64,000 nt of DNA, taken from positions 1,118,501 to 1,182,500 of the forward strand of contig NC_011060.1 in NCBI RefSeq assembly GCF_000020645.1. The letters are read 5' to 3'. The notes under the pieces are model-generated. The model ran no database searches and was not told the DNA's origin. It saw only the letters and a program-made list of their open reading frames with translations. Position numbers and translations under genes: made by a program. Source of the stretch: Pelodictyon phaeoclathratiforme BU-1. Lineage in GTDB: Bacteria > Bacteroidota > Chlorobiia > Chlorobiales > Chlorobiaceae. Positions 28,736 to 43,067 of the stretch are shown here, piece after piece (the first letter of the stretch is position 1; every line of letters starts with the position of its first letter).

Positions 28736-29611
28736 TTGAGTGTGATAGAGGTTTCTCGTGACATACCGGTAGCACGACTTGAAAATACGTTTTTCGGGAT
28801 TGTCGATATCGAAGATTCAGGGTTTGAACTGGCTCGTGAAAATCACCGTCACGATTTTTTTGAGATTCTCTGGTTTACCTCTTCGGTCGGTGTGGCTCAT
28901 TATATTGATTTTGAACCCTATCCTGTCGAATCGGGTCTTGTTTATTTTATGGCTCCCGGTCAGGTTCATGCCTATGAGGGGCCATCTCCATCAGGTTATG
29001 TTATTGTTTTTTCGCTTGAGATGTTCAGTACAATCATGAACCCGCAACTCCGGGTGTTGTTTAATCCTTTCATGAACAGCGGGGTCAGGATAGGCGAGAG
29101 TGAGCATGGAGTGCTTCTTCAGTTGGCAGGGCTTATGGCTCTTGAATGCCAGGGGAAGAAGGACTTTTTCATTCTGCGCTGTTATCTCAAGGTTTTTCTG
29201 CTTCAGATTGCAAGAATCCATCATGAATCTGCTTTTGCGCTTGACAAGGCCGGTCAACGCATGAGCTTGCTGTTTGAGTTGCTGGAAGCAAATTTCCGCA
29301 AGGAGCGTCATGCCGGGTTTTATGCTTCGGCACTCGGTATTACTCCAAAACGACTCAACGAAATTCTTCACCAAAAATTCGATCTGACGTTGACTCGTAT
29401 CTTGCATATCAGGCTTATTCTTGAGGCCAAGAGGGAGATCGCGTATGGCAGAAAAAGTTTCAAGGAGATCGCTTTTGAGCTTGGTTTCAGCGATCAGGCT
29501 TACTTCAGCCGTTTTTTCAAGGTTCAGACTGGCATGATGCCGGCAGCCTTCCGGAGCAGGATGTTCCGGCATGTAAAAAGTGATGAGGCAGATATTGGTT
29601 CAGATGGATAA
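28736..29611 (+). CDS. AraC-family transcriptional regulator
   Basis: This 291-residue protein has an N-terminal cupin-like ligand domain (ENRHDFFEILWF-like HRHDFFEILWF, VYFMAPGQVHAYEG). The C-terminal pair of helix-turn-helix motifs (GFYASALGITPKRLNEIL, then SFKEIAFELGFSDQAYFSR) is typical of AraC/XylS. It starts at a TTG, with a GTG two codons later as an alternative. It sits 10 bases before the RND efflux operon on the same strand and probably controls it; the inducer is unknown. Confidence 0.92.
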   Translation: MSVIEVSRDIPVARLENTFFGIVDIEDSGFELARENHRHDFFEILWFTSSVGVAHYIDFEPYPVESGLVYFMAPGQVHAYEGPSPSGYVIVFSLEMFSTIMNPQLRVLFNPFMNSGVRIGESEHGVLLQLAGLMALECQGKKDFFILRCYLKVFLLQIARIHHESAFALDKAGQRMSLLFELLEANFRKERHAGFYASALGITPKRLNEILHQKFDLTLTRILHIRLILEAKREIAYGRKSFKEIAFELGFSDQAYFSRFFKVQTGMMPAAFRSRMFRHVKSDEADIGSDG

Positions 29612-29621
29612 TTAATAAAAG

Positions 29622-30770
29622 ATGATGAGTACATATTTGATGAAAAGATTTTTTCGTATTCCGGTTTTGATCGGCATGTGCGTACCGCTGTTTTTTTCCG
29701 GTTGTGGATCGGGAGGAGGTGGTAAAGATCCCATGAAGCAGGGAACTCCGGCCTTACCGGTTATGACGCTCAGCACCTCTGACGCGAGTGTGAAAGAGGA
29801 GTATTCAGCTCTTCTTGAAGGAAAGGTCAATGTTGAAATTCGTCCGCAACTCGATGGTACGCTTCAGAAAATATATGTTGATGAAGGGGCATCTGTAAAA
29901 GCAGGGCAGCCTCTTTTTAAAATTGATGACCGGGTTTACCGCGAGCAGTATAACAGTGCGTTTGCAGCTCAACATGCCGCTGAAGCTGGGCTGGCTGTTG
30001 CAAAGCTTGAGGTCGAAAAACTGCTGCCGCTGGTTCAGAACAAGGTGATCTCGGATATTCAGCTTAAAATTGCGCGGGCAAACTATCAGGCCTCACTTGC
30101 TGCTGTTGAGCAGACGAGAGCCAGCGCCCGTTCTGCAGCCGTTAATCTTGGTTATACGGTTATCAAGGCTCCGGTAAGTGGTTATATCGGTAAAATCCCT
30201 TTCAGGATTGGCAGTCTGCTCAGTCAAAACCAGAGTGAGTGGTTGACGCTTCTGAGCGACGTCAGTGAGATCTATGCTTCGTTCAGTATGAGCGAAATTG
30301 CTTTTATGCGTTTTCGTCAATACTATCCCGGAGTGACATTACAGGAAAAAGTTCGGCAAGTTTCACCGGTTTCGCTGATTATGGCAGATGGCAGCACGTT
30401 TTCGGAAAAAGGAGCCATCAGTACTATAAGCGGCCAGTTTGATCAGGCAACAGGCTCCGTCAGGATAAGGGCGGTTTTTCGCAATCCGGAAGGGGTGCTT
30501 CGGTCAGGCAATACCGGCAAGGTGGTCATCGAATCGCTTTCACGTAATGTGCTGCTGGTTCCGCAGGCTGCTACCGTTGAGCTGCAGGACAAAGTCTTTG
30601 TTTTTCAGCTTGCAAAGGATAACAAGGTGACGAAGCGGGTGATTGTTGTTTCGGCAAAGAGTGGCAACAATTATATCGTGAGTTCAGGCGTGAAACAGGG
30701 GGATGTTATTGTTACAGCCGGAATTGAAAAATTACAGGATGGGGCACTCATCAAGCCAATCAAGAAGTGA
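29622..30770 (+). CDS. RND efflux periplasmic adaptor (membrane fusion) lipoprotein
   Basis: This AcrA/MexA-type adaptor bridges the inner-membrane pump and outer-membrane channel. The 382-residue protein has a lipoprotein signal ending FFSGC. A biotinyl-lipoyl-like segment follows (VNVEIRPQLDGTLQKIYVDEG), with an alpha-hairpin at about 105-160, a second lipoyl half (VIKAPVSGYIGKI) and beta-barrel/MP domains. A start six codons later (29640) also fits. It opens a three-gene operon controlled by the AraC gene directly upstream. Confidence 0.93.
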   Translation: MMSTYLMKRFFRIPVLIGMCVPLFFSGCGSGGGGKDPMKQGTPALPVMTLSTSDASVKEEYSALLEGKVNVEIRPQLDGTLQKIYVDEGASVKAGQPLFKIDDRVYREQYNSAFAAQHAAEAGLAVAKLEVEKLLPLVQNKVISDIQLKIARANYQASLAAVEQTRASARSAAVNLGYTVIKAPVSGYIGKIPFRIGSLLSQNQSEWLTLLSDVSEIYASFSMSEIAFMRFRQYYPGVTLQEKVRQVSPVSLIMADGSTFSEKGAISTISGQFDQATGSVRIRAVFRNPEGVLRSGNTGKVVIESLSRNVLLVPQAATVELQDKVFVFQLAKDNKVTKRVIVVSAKSGNNYIVSSGVKQGDVIVTAGIEKLQDGALIKPIKK

Positions 30771-30865
30771 TCAGCTTTCAGCAGCTTCCCGGTAATGCAA
30801 GAGTTTAATGGGTCGAGAGATATTTTTTCCGCACAGAGAGGGGAAAGCTAAACGCAGGTATTGAC

Positions 30866-33800
30866 ATGTTTGAACGATTTATTTCCCGGCCAGTTCTGGC
30901 TACTGTTATTTCGGTAATTCTGATCATTCTTGGAGTGGTGGGCATGAACCAGTTGCCCATTACCCGATTTCCCGATATTGCTCCTCCGAGTGTTTCGGTT
31001 ACGGCAAGCTACCCTGGCGCCAGTGCAGAGACCGTTGGCCGTTTCTGTGGCTCCACCGCTTGAAGAGTCGATCAACGGGGTCGAAAACATGACCTACATG
31101 ACCTCGACTTCAGCCAACGATGGCTCCCTTTCCATCACGGTCTTTTTCAAACAGGGAACCAACCCAGACCAGGCGGCTGTGAATGTGCAGAATCGGGTGT
31201 CGCAGGCTACCAGCCGACTGCCTGCAGAGGTTGTTCAGATCGGTGTTTCGACGATCAAGCGCCAGAACAGCCAGATTATGCTGATCAATTTGGCGAGCAG
31301 TTCCAAACAGTATGATCAGATTTTTCTGCAGAATTATGCCAAAATCAACATTGTTGATGATCTGGCAAGGGTTCCGGGTGTAGGTCAGGTTTCGGTGTAT
31401 GGCAATATGGACTACTCCATGCGGATCTGGCTCCGTCCGGAGCAAATGGCTGCCTACAAGGTGACGCCGCAGGAGGTATCGGCAGCCATTCAGAGCCAGA
31501 ACCTTGAGGCCGCTCCGGGATCCTTTGGCGAGAACAGCGGCGAGTCTATGCAGTACGTGATGAAGTATAAGGGAAAGAATGCTTTTCCCGGTGATTATGA
31601 AGATATTGTGATCAGGGCAAACTCCGATGGATCACTGCTTAAACTTGGCGATATCTCACGGGTAGAGTTCGGCGCTTACCGCTATACGGTCAATACCAGG
31701 GCAAACGGAGAGCCTGCTGTGGTGCTTGCGGTCTATCAGGCTCCGGGCTCAAATGCCAACAAGGTTGAAACCGAGCTTCGCAAGGCTCTCGAAAAAGCAT
31801 CGCTCTCCCTGCCAGCCGGTATCAGCTACTCCATCCCCTTCAGTTCAAAAAAAGTTGTGGATGAGTCGATCCAGCAGGTTCAGCATACCCTTATTGAGGC
31901 CTTTTTGCTGGTTTTTCTTGTGGTTTTTCTCTTTCTGCAGGATTTGCGCTCAACCATCATTCCTGCAATTGCCGTTCCGGTTGCCATTATTGGCACCTTT
32001 TTCTTCATGAATCTCTTTGGCTTTTCCATCAATGTTTTGACCCTTTTTGGACTGGTGCTGGCCATCGGCATTGTTGTTGATGATGCCATTGTGGTTGTTG
32101 AAGCGGTTCATGCAAAAATGGAGCAGAAAAACTATCCGGCCAAAGTTGCTACGGTTTCGGCCATGCGGGAAATAACCACAGCAATTGTTACCATTACCCT
32201 TGTGATGGCATCGGTCTTTCTTCCGGTCGGTTTTCTTGCGGGTTCAACCGGCGTCTTCTACCGGCAGTTCGCCTTTACCCTTGCGATTGCCATTCTGATC
32301 TCGGCAGTCAATGCCCTGACGCTCAGTCCGGCACTTTGCGCCCTTTTTCTTACCAATCTGCATGATGCGGATGGTGAAGCAAAACATAAAAAGCTGAAAA
32401 AATTCGGTGGGGCGGCTCACCGCTTTTTTATCGGGTTCAATGCCGGTTTTGACTCCCTGAAAAGCAGATACCTCCGGAGCCTTATCTTTCTGATCCGTAA
32501 CAAAAGTATCACCTTTGGTATGCTTGCGTTGATTGTTGGCATTTCCGTCTGGATGCTCAAAACGACGCCGACCGGATTTATCCCTGACGAAGACAACGGG
32601 TTTGTCATTGTCTCCGTCAACCTGCCTCCCGGAGCCTCTCTTGCCCGTACCCAGATTGCCATGGGAAGGGCTGAAACCATCCTGCGCTCCATGAACGGGG
32701 TGAAAAAAGTGGTATCGGTTTCGGGTATCAATATTCTGACAAGAAGCTCCTCCCCCTCATCTGGCCTGATGTTTCTTCAGCTTAAAGATCTGAAAGATCG
32801 AGGGAAAGATGGGCATATCAAGAAGATTCTGGCCTCAATTTCACAGCGCCTGGGCAGCATCAAGGAGGGCTCTTTTTTCGCCCTTGCAATGCCAACGGTG
32901 CCTGGTTTCAGTACGGTGGGTGGCCTTGAATTTGTATTACAGGATCGCAGTGGGGGGAGTCTTGAAAAGTTCAATGGTGTTGCGCAGGGGTTTATCGGTG
33001 AATTGATGAAACGACCTGAAATCGGTTTTGCATTTACCACCTTTAATACCTCTTCTCCTCAGTACGAACTTGTTGTGGATAATGTCAAGGCTGGTCAGCT
33101 TGGGGTGAATGTCAAAGAGCTTATGACGGTCATGCAGGTCTATTATGGCAGTATGCAGGCTTCAGACTTCAACCGTTTTGGCAAGTACTACCGGGTCGTG
33201 ATGCAGGCTGCAGCCGCAGATCGTTCAGAGGCCTCCTCCCTGAACGGCATTTTTGTTAAAAATTCCACTGGCTCCATGGTGCCGGTTACCTCGCTGATTA
33301 CCCTGAAGCGGGTCTACGGCACGGAATCGGTTGACCATTTCAATCTTTTTAATGCGGTCTCTGTCAATGCCGTCGTCAAGCCGGGTTACAGTACGGGGCA
33401 GGCCATTAAAGCCGTTGAAGAGATTTCTCGCACCAGTCTGCCTGCAGGTTTTACCTACGACTGGAAGGGTCAGAGCCGCGAGGAGCTTGAATCGAGCGGC
33501 GGACTGATTTTTATTTTTATGCTTTCCCTGCTGTTTGTCTACTTCCTGCTTGCCGCACTCTATGAAAGTTACCTTTTGCCGCTGGCGGTGATGTTCTCCA
33601 TTCCGACCGGCCTGCTTGGGGTTTTTGTCGGGATTAAACTGGCGGGTATCGAAAATAATATTTATGTCCAGGTTGCTGTGATCATGCTGATCGGGCTTCT
33701 GGCCAAGAATGCCATTCTGATTGTTGAGTATGCCCTGCAGCGGCGGGTTGCGGGTAAATCGCTCTCTGCATCGGCCATTGAGGGCGCAAAGGCAAGGCTT

Positions 33801-34082
33801 CGACCGATTCTGATGACCTCGCTCGCTTTTGTAGCCGGGTTGCTGCCGCTCCTCTTTGTTTCAGGGCCAGCCGCACAGGGAAACCATTCCATTGGCGCGG
33901 CGGCCATTGGCGGGATGTTTGTAGGAATGCTCCTTGGAATTTTTGTTGTTCCGGTACTCTTTGTCACCTTCCAGTACCTGCAGGAGCGGATAACCGGGCC
34001 GGCCTGCACCATTGTTGAAGCAGGAGAGATTCTCGAAGAGGTCATCAACAGGGAAAAGGGGAGCGCCGGGCTGGTATCATGA
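30866..34082 (+). pseudogene. RND efflux pump (AcrB/HAE1 type) with a single-base frameshift
   Basis: AcrB-type pumps export drugs in exchange for protons. The start MFERFISRPVLATVISVILI is the normal pump N-terminus. At 31037-31038 an extra G shifts the frame. Removing it joins ASAETV to AVSVAPPLEESINGVENM, exactly the family sequence, and gives a 1071-residue pump, the expected size. The rest is intact, including IVVDDAIVVVEAVHAKM (relay aspartates) and the C-terminal membrane half. The lesion is a real frameshift mutation or a sequencing error. If real, only a 65-residue stub and a 5'-truncated remainder could be made. The adaptor and channel genes on either side are intact. Confidence 0.9.
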
Positions 34083-34110
34083 CAGGTAATGATGTATTAA
34101 TGGTTGAGCT

Positions 34111-35532
34111 ATGAGAAAACTGAAGAAAAATGGCGTATGGGTACTCCTGCTTGTGTTGATGGGCAGCGCAATGGCGGCCTGCAGTTCCGTCGGAGAGTAT
34201 AAAAAACCGGAAGTGGCGTTACCTGCAGCTTACCGTGGTGTTGCATCCGGGGTTAGTAATGCGGATTCTCTCATCTCCCTGTTACCCTACCGGAGCTTTT
34301 TTGCCGACGAGGCATTACGGACGTTGATTGACAGTGCGATAGTGAACAATATTGATCTGCAGGTAGCACTGAAAAATATCGACTACGCCCGACAGAGCCT
34401 GAACTCTGCAAGGCTCGGAATGCTTCCTACACTCAACATTGGCGTTGACGGAAGCCTCAGCCGTCCCTCTGATAATGGCCCCCAGGCAAAAGCGGAACCG
34501 GACAAAACAACTGAAAATTATACGGCATCAGCATCCGCTTCATGGGAAGCCGATATCTGGGGGAAGATCCGCAGCAGAAAAAAATCGGCTCTCGCTTCAT
34601 ATCTGAAAACAGGTGAAGCTGCCAGAGCTGTGAGGACGAGACTGGTGGCAGATGTGGCTGATGGGTATTATAACCTGCTTATGCTTGATGCGCAGCTCGC
34701 CATGTCGAGAAAAAACCTTGCACTTGCCGATACGACGCTGCAGATGATCCGCCTTCAGTATGATGCCGGTCAGCTCACCTCTCTTGCCGTGCAGCAGCAG
34801 GAGGCCTCAAGACAATCCATAGCGCTCGCGATTCCGCAGCTTGAACAGAGAACCGCCGTGCAGGAAAATGCCCTCAGTTTGCTCTGCGGCAGGATGCCGG
34901 CAACTATTTTTCGTGACCGATCCCTTTTCACTCTCAAGGTGGTTGATACGATTCCGGCTGGCATTCCCTCTGCCCTGCTGCAGAACCGGCCTGATGTCCG
35001 GGCTGCAGAGTTGGCTGTAAGAGCGGCTCATGCCAATATGGGAGAAGCGAAAGCAACCCTTTATCCCTCTCTGACGATTACGGCTGAAGGAGGTGTGAAT
35101 GCACTCCGTTCAAGCGATTGGTTTACCTTTCCAGGCTCTCTCTTCGGTTTTGTACAGGGCGCCCTTTTGCAGCCGATTTTTCAGCATGGTCAGTTGAAAG
35201 CTAAATACGAACAGTCAAAAATAGAACGGGATCAGTCGGAATTCGCATTCAAGCAGGCCGTACTCAAAGCGGTAGGAGAGGTCTCCGATGCATTGGTTGC
35301 AGTTGAAAAGGTAAAAACTCAGGAGCTGATTGCGGCGGAACGGGTTGCAACCCTTCAGACTGCACACTCCAACTCAGGAATGCTCTTCCGGAGTGGCATG
35401 GCGACCTATCTTGAAGTTATCGTAGCCCAGACCAATGCCTTGCAGGCTGAACTTGCTCTTGCTGATATACGGCGCCAGCATCTTGCGGCACTGGCTGAAC
35501 TCTATCGTTCACTTGGCGGGGGATGGCGTTAA
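34111..35532 (+). CDS. Outer-membrane efflux lipoprotein (NodT/OprM type)
   Basis: This is the TolC-like exit channel of the tripartite pump. The 473-residue protein has a lipoprotein signal (VLMGSAMAACSS) and two repeated outer membrane factor domains. The segments LRTLIDSAIVNNIDLQVALKN, EADIWGKIRSRKKSA and LLQNRPDVRAAELAVRAAHANMGEAKA are typical. It begins 28 bases after the pump gene and completes the operon. Confidence 0.94.
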   Translation: MRKLKKNGVWVLLLVLMGSAMAACSSVGEYKKPEVALPAAYRGVASGVSNADSLISLLPYRSFFADEALRTLIDSAIVNNIDLQVALKNIDYARQSLNSARLGMLPTLNIGVDGSLSRPSDNGPQAKAEPDKTTENYTASASASWEADIWGKIRSRKKSALASYLKTGEAARAVRTRLVADVADGYYNLLMLDAQLAMSRKNLALADTTLQMIRLQYDAGQLTSLAVQQQEASRQSIALAIPQLEQRTAVQENALSLLCGRMPATIFRDRSLFTLKVVDTIPAGIPSALLQNRPDVRAAELAVRAAHANMGEAKATLYPSLTITAEGGVNALRSSDWFTFPGSLFGFVQGALLQPIFQHGQLKAKYEQSKIERDQSEFAFKQAVLKAVGEVSDALVAVEKVKTQELIAAERVATLQTAHSNSGMLFRSGMATYLEVIVAQTNALQAELALADIRRQHLAALAELYRSLGGGWR

Positions 35533-35633
35533 AGAGGTTGCCTCTCCGGAATTGTTTCCGGGAAGAGAATGTTAGTTGAAGAGCGTGTATGCAGATAATC
35601 AATCAGTGTCAGAGTAAGGAAAATCAGGAGCGT

Positions 35634-36434
35634 ATGGATAGAACACAATATAATGCAACGGTTGTCGGTAAAATCATGGTCACGCCAGACCTGATGATCT
35701 TTCGGATCCATACTGACGAAGCAAGAGAGGAGTTTGAAGCGGGGCAGAATCTGCTTCTTGGTCTTTACGGATTTGAAAAACGCTCTTCAAATTCGGAGCC
35801 TGAACTGGTTCCTGCAGAGGGCGAAAAACTTATCCGGCGCCCTTATTCGCTTGCCTCGGAAAAGACCGAGACAAGGCAGCTTGAGTTTTACATTTCACAG
35901 GTCAAGTCGGGTCAATTGACCTCAAGGCTCTTCAACCTCAATGTTGGGGAGAGGCTCTACGTAGGCACCAAGATCACCGGCATCTTCCGTCTTGATGAAA
36001 CGCCCGATGGCAGCGATATTGTGATGGTTGCCACAGGAACCGGAATTGCCCCCTACATCAGTTTTTTACGCTCCCATATCGTTGAACGGCCGGAAAGCAA
36101 GATGGTGGTAATACAGGGTGCAGCTCACCGCTGGGATCTTGGTTATTACAGTGAATTGACTTTTCTTGAAAAAAGTTTTGCAAACTTCTTTTATGTTCCG
36201 ACTCTTACCGATGCCGATGATCGCTGGGATGGCTACCGCTATTGTATTGAGGAGCTGTTACGAAAGGATGTTTTGCAGAACGAGTTTAACATATCACCCG
36301 ATCCCGAACGGACGCACTTTTTTGTCAGCGGGCAGCCTGAGATGGTGGGTCACGTGTCGGAGTGGCTCTCCGATTTCGGATATACACGCCATCACCCTGA
36401 CGATCCCGGAGAGTTATATATAGAAGAGTTTTGA
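35634..36434 (+). CDS. fpr: Ferredoxin/flavodoxin--NADP+ reductase
   Basis: This FAD enzyme moves electrons between ferredoxin/flavodoxin and NADP(H). The 266-residue protein, counted from the ATG at 35634, has the FAD motif RRPYSLASE (RxYS), an ISQVKSGQLTSRLF segment and the NADP loop ATGTGIAPYISFLR. The family-like FFVSGQPEMVGHV and a C-terminus ending EELYIEEF-like (GELYIEEF) follow. The frame is open 15 codons further up, with no support for translation there. It follows the efflux operon but has no clear link to it. Confidence 0.9.
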   Translation: MDRTQYNATVVGKIMVTPDLMIFRIHTDEAREEFEAGQNLLLGLYGFEKRSSNSEPELVPAEGEKLIRRPYSLASEKTETRQLEFYISQVKSGQLTSRLFNLNVGERLYVGTKITGIFRLDETPDGSDIVMVATGTGIAPYISFLRSHIVERPESKMVVIQGAAHRWDLGYYSELTFLEKSFANFFYVPTLTDADDRWDGYRYCIEELLRKDVLQNEFNISPDPERTHFFVSGQPEMVGHVSEWLSDFGYTRHHPDDPGELYIEEF

Positions 36435-36611
36435 GCGCATGGCTGCTCCAGCGGTCATGGGTATTGATGTACTCTTCTTGTTCCTGATGTCCGGGATAGC
36501 AGAATCTGAAGAAGCGTTCAAGAAGGATATTGCGGCAAGAGAAGCTCATGAAAGCCATTCATCACCGGCTTTGTGGCAGGCAGCCGCCCAGATTTATAAA
36601 ACATTTACGCA

Positions 36612-38594
36612 ATGCACATTATCCATCCGATAAACGATTTTTTGTTTGAACTTTTCCCCAAGGCAAAAGAGGCGGGAAACAATATTGATGTACTGAAGCA
36701 GGAGATTGAGACCTTTTATACGGTAGGGCCTTTCAAGCCAGCGATTACCATCGTGCACGGCATCATCGATATCACGATTGAGGGTGACCTGATTGCACAG
36801 CACAACAGCCGCTATAACAAAGTCCTTGCACTCTGTGATGTCCGCCAATATACCGAGGCCAAAGAGCAGATCAGTCAGCTCATCAAGGAAGCTCCTCATA
36901 TTTCAGAGTACCACCGGGTACTTGGCCAAATCCTTTCAGAGCAGGGCGAACAGGATGATGCCATCAACAGCCTTATCGATGCACTGCGCTGGGACCCGAA
37001 AAATGGGTGGGCGCTTATTATTACGGGCAACATTATGGCCCGCTATCAGCACGACCTTGAGACGGCTATGAAATACTATGAGTGCGCTCTGCAGCATAAA
37101 CCCGACGATTATGTTTCCATGACGCTGATTGCCATCAACCTGATCCAGAACGGGAATCCGGATGCAGCACGGCAATACCTCGACAGGGCTTTTGCGGTTA
37201 ATCCCGCTTATCCGAATATCTATTATGCCTTTGCCCTCCTTGCAGAGGCTGAACATCATTCCAGGGAAGCGTTTGAGATGTCGATTGTTGCGCTTTTCAA
37301 GAATCCCAAAAAGGATCTGCTCTATCAGCAATCGCTGAAGAGCGCCATGAAGGCGGCAAGTGAGATTATTGACGAAGAGGTCGGTGGTGATCTTGTCAAT
37401 GCCTATGCCTCGACGCTGGAGGAGGAGTGCGGCAAGAAAATCGTTATCGAAACGGATACCGGGTTAAAGAGCGCAGCCAAAATCGAGTGTGCCGAAAACC
37501 ACGACCGGAGCTACCACCTCGTCAAATACAATCCAGACTACCCGGCGGTTCACCATCTGATCATGCATGAGCTCGCGCATCTGCATTTTGCGGCTCAGGC
37601 ACGACAGACAGGGAAAAACAAGCTCTTTGTCAGCAATGATGAGAACAAAAAGCGATTCCTGGGTTCCCATGAAAAAGATGCCAGGATGTTGAGCAAAAAA
37701 GGTTACGACGATGCGCTCATCGAGAACTATTATGCCTTGTTTCAGGTGCTGAACGCCCAGATCTTCAACACGCCGATTGATCTTTATATCGAGGATTATC
37801 TGTTTCAGAACTATCCGGCTCTCATGCCCTATCAGTTTCTTTCGCTGCTTGGCCTTATACAGGAAGGAATTTACGCAACGACCGATGAACAGATTCTGAC
37901 CATTGCACCACCGGAAATCCTCTCGAAATCAAAGATATTTAATCTGGTCAAGGCACTGCACTTTCAAAAGCGGTATGGGGTGAACCTTATAGAAGAGCAC
38001 AAGCCAACCACCGCAGAAAAAGAGCAGGCTGTAACCTTCTACCGCGAATATGAGGAGTGCCGAACCCGGCACACGCCCGGCGATGAATATGAACTGCTTC
38101 AGCGGTGGGCAAAGCAGTTATATCTGCAGAACTTTTTCGCACTCATTGAAGAGCCCGATTACCGGGAGCAAAGCGACCTTATCGAGCGCCTTTGCGCTGA
38201 AGTGCAGGTCGATTTGCCCGGCAAAGGTGATGCCGCCCATCCGGCAGACCAGAAGAGGCAGCTCTGCACCGAGGCGCATCAGGGCAAAGATATTAATATG
38301 GCCGTAACCCGGTTCATGGTCGAAGCACTGCATTACTTCAAAAATCTGACCGACTCGGAGATCACTGCCATTGCCATCCAAATAGGCCTGATGTGTGGGG
38401 AGGGAATAAACCCGGATGCAGAAGGCTACACCATCCCGCTCATAGCCGCCAGAACCTTCACCGGATACCAGGTGCTGGCCTACTATTACGTGAGCTGGGC
38501 AAAGGCATTCCCTGAGTACCTGCAGCAACTCCAGCTCCCGTTTGACAAAGAGTACGAATTTGCTCTTGAAATGTTGGGGATGGGAGGGGGATGA
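36612..38594 (+). CDS. TPR-repeat protein with HExxH metallopeptidase-like motif
   Basis: This is a 660-residue soluble protein. Residues about 60-230 form tetratricopeptide repeats (PHISEYHRVLGQILSEQGE is one clear unit). A zinc-site motif H319-E320-L-A-H323 in LIMHELAHLHFAA follows, after which no known domain is recognised. The overall character is a chaperone-like scaffold with a possible peptidase. The 5' end of this gene, including about 50 bases upstream, has a second, decayed copy at 45374-45506, so the locus has been duplicated. It marks the left side of the accessory region. Confidence 0.72.
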   Translation: MHIIHPINDFLFELFPKAKEAGNNIDVLKQEIETFYTVGPFKPAITIVHGIIDITIEGDLIAQHNSRYNKVLALCDVRQYTEAKEQISQLIKEAPHISEYHRVLGQILSEQGEQDDAINSLIDALRWDPKNGWALIITGNIMARYQHDLETAMKYYECALQHKPDDYVSMTLIAINLIQNGNPDAARQYLDRAFAVNPAYPNIYYAFALLAEAEHHSREAFEMSIVALFKNPKKDLLYQQSLKSAMKAASEIIDEEVGGDLVNAYASTLEEECGKKIVIETDTGLKSAAKIECAENHDRSYHLVKYNPDYPAVHHLIMHELAHLHFAAQARQTGKNKLFVSNDENKKRFLGSHEKDARMLSKKGYDDALIENYYALFQVLNAQIFNTPIDLYIEDYLFQNYPALMPYQFLSLLGLIQEGIYATTDEQILTIAPPEILSKSKIFNLVKALHFQKRYGVNLIEEHKPTTAEKEQAVTFYREYEECRTRHTPGDEYELLQRWAKQLYLQNFFALIEEPDYREQSDLIERLCAEVQVDLPGKGDAAHPADQKRQLCTEAHQGKDINMAVTRFMVEALHYFKNLTDSEITAIAIQIGLMCGEGINPDAEGYTIPLIAARTFTGYQVLAYYYVSWAKAFPEYLQQLQLPFDKEYEFALEMLGMGGG

Positions 38595-38759
38595 GTTCAT
38601 ACCGGGCCAGCATCTCTTCTGGTGAGTTTCATCTTTTCTCCCTGTTTTCATTACCGGCAGAGACCGTAGCCATTCCCTATACGTTATCGTCGTTCTCTAT
38701 TATTGCACAGAGAGTGTGATGAGCCTTACTATTTGTCAACGAAAATCAGAGAGGAAAAT

Positions 38760-39440
38760 ATGTGCGGACGATTCGGGTTTTACGAACTGAAGTACTTTCT
38801 TGACCTTCTTCGCCAACTGGAGTTGCCGTTTGAAGAGAATCAGGACTACCCCCAGACGAATCGTTACAACATCCCTCCGGAAACAGATATTCTAACTTTG
38901 CAGGCCAACCATGGAGCTTATAAGCTCACCTCGGCACGATGGGGGTTGATTCCCTATTGGTCCAAAGAACTTCCCAAAATCAGGCCAATAAACGCACGCT
39001 CTGAATCATTGGTCTCGAAACCCTATTACCGACATCTTGTTGGGCGGAACCACTGCCTGATTCCAGCGAGCGGCTTTTATGAATGGGAGCGCATCGACGG
39101 TAAAAAGAAGCAACCCTGGTACATCCACCGGGCAGATGGCTTGCCCATGGCATTTGCCGGACTATGGGACACCTGGAAGTCGAAGCATACCGAAGAGCCC
39201 GCAATCACGACCTGTACCATCATCACTACAGTGGCAAATGAGCAGATAGCACCTCTCCATGACCGAATGCCCGTAATTCTCGAATCCGAAAACTGGAAAA
39301 GATGGCTCGAAGCTGATCCTCGAAATCTTTCGAAGATGCTGGTTCCCGCAGATAACGGCATTCTGGAAATGTATCAGGTATCAACACTGGTCAACAATGC
39401 CCGCTATCAGAGTGGCAACTGTATTGAGCAGGTTGAGTGA
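38760..39440 (+). CDS. SRAP-domain protein (YedK/HMCES-type DNA crosslinking protein)
   Basis: SRAP proteins form a covalent bond with abasic sites in single-stranded DNA through the cysteine after the initiator methionine. The ATG at 38760 gives MCGRFGFYE with that catalytic Cys2; the frame is open further upstream but this start is forced by function. The 226-residue protein has NARSES, GRNHCLIPASGFYEW (active-site region), and a conserved HDRMPVIL near residue 165 with the catalytic histidine. It precedes the helicase module and may protect or repair DNA. Confidence 0.93.
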   Translation: MCGRFGFYELKYFLDLLRQLELPFEENQDYPQTNRYNIPPETDILTLQANHGAYKLTSARWGLIPYWSKELPKIRPINARSESLVSKPYYRHLVGRNHCLIPASGFYEWERIDGKKKQPWYIHRADGLPMAFAGLWDTWKSKHTEEPAITTCTIITTVANEQIAPLHDRMPVILESENWKRWLEADPRNLSKMLVPADNGILEMYQVSTLVNNARYQSGNCIEQVE

Positions 39441-39544
39441 CGGCATCAAGGCACGGGTTGAATGTAAAACGGTTATCACATGTCGTGAATTTTCGGTAAA
39501 TACAAACAGGCTGTTTTAAGACCGAATTTCATAAAAAATGAACA

Positions 39545-43054
<3,510 letters not shown>

Positions 43055-43067
43055 AACTGTGAGCATT

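Noticed and set aside
36439..36633. 64-codon frame before the TPR gene
   Set aside because: Overlaps the TPR start, and the duplicated copy at 45.4 kb does not preserve it.
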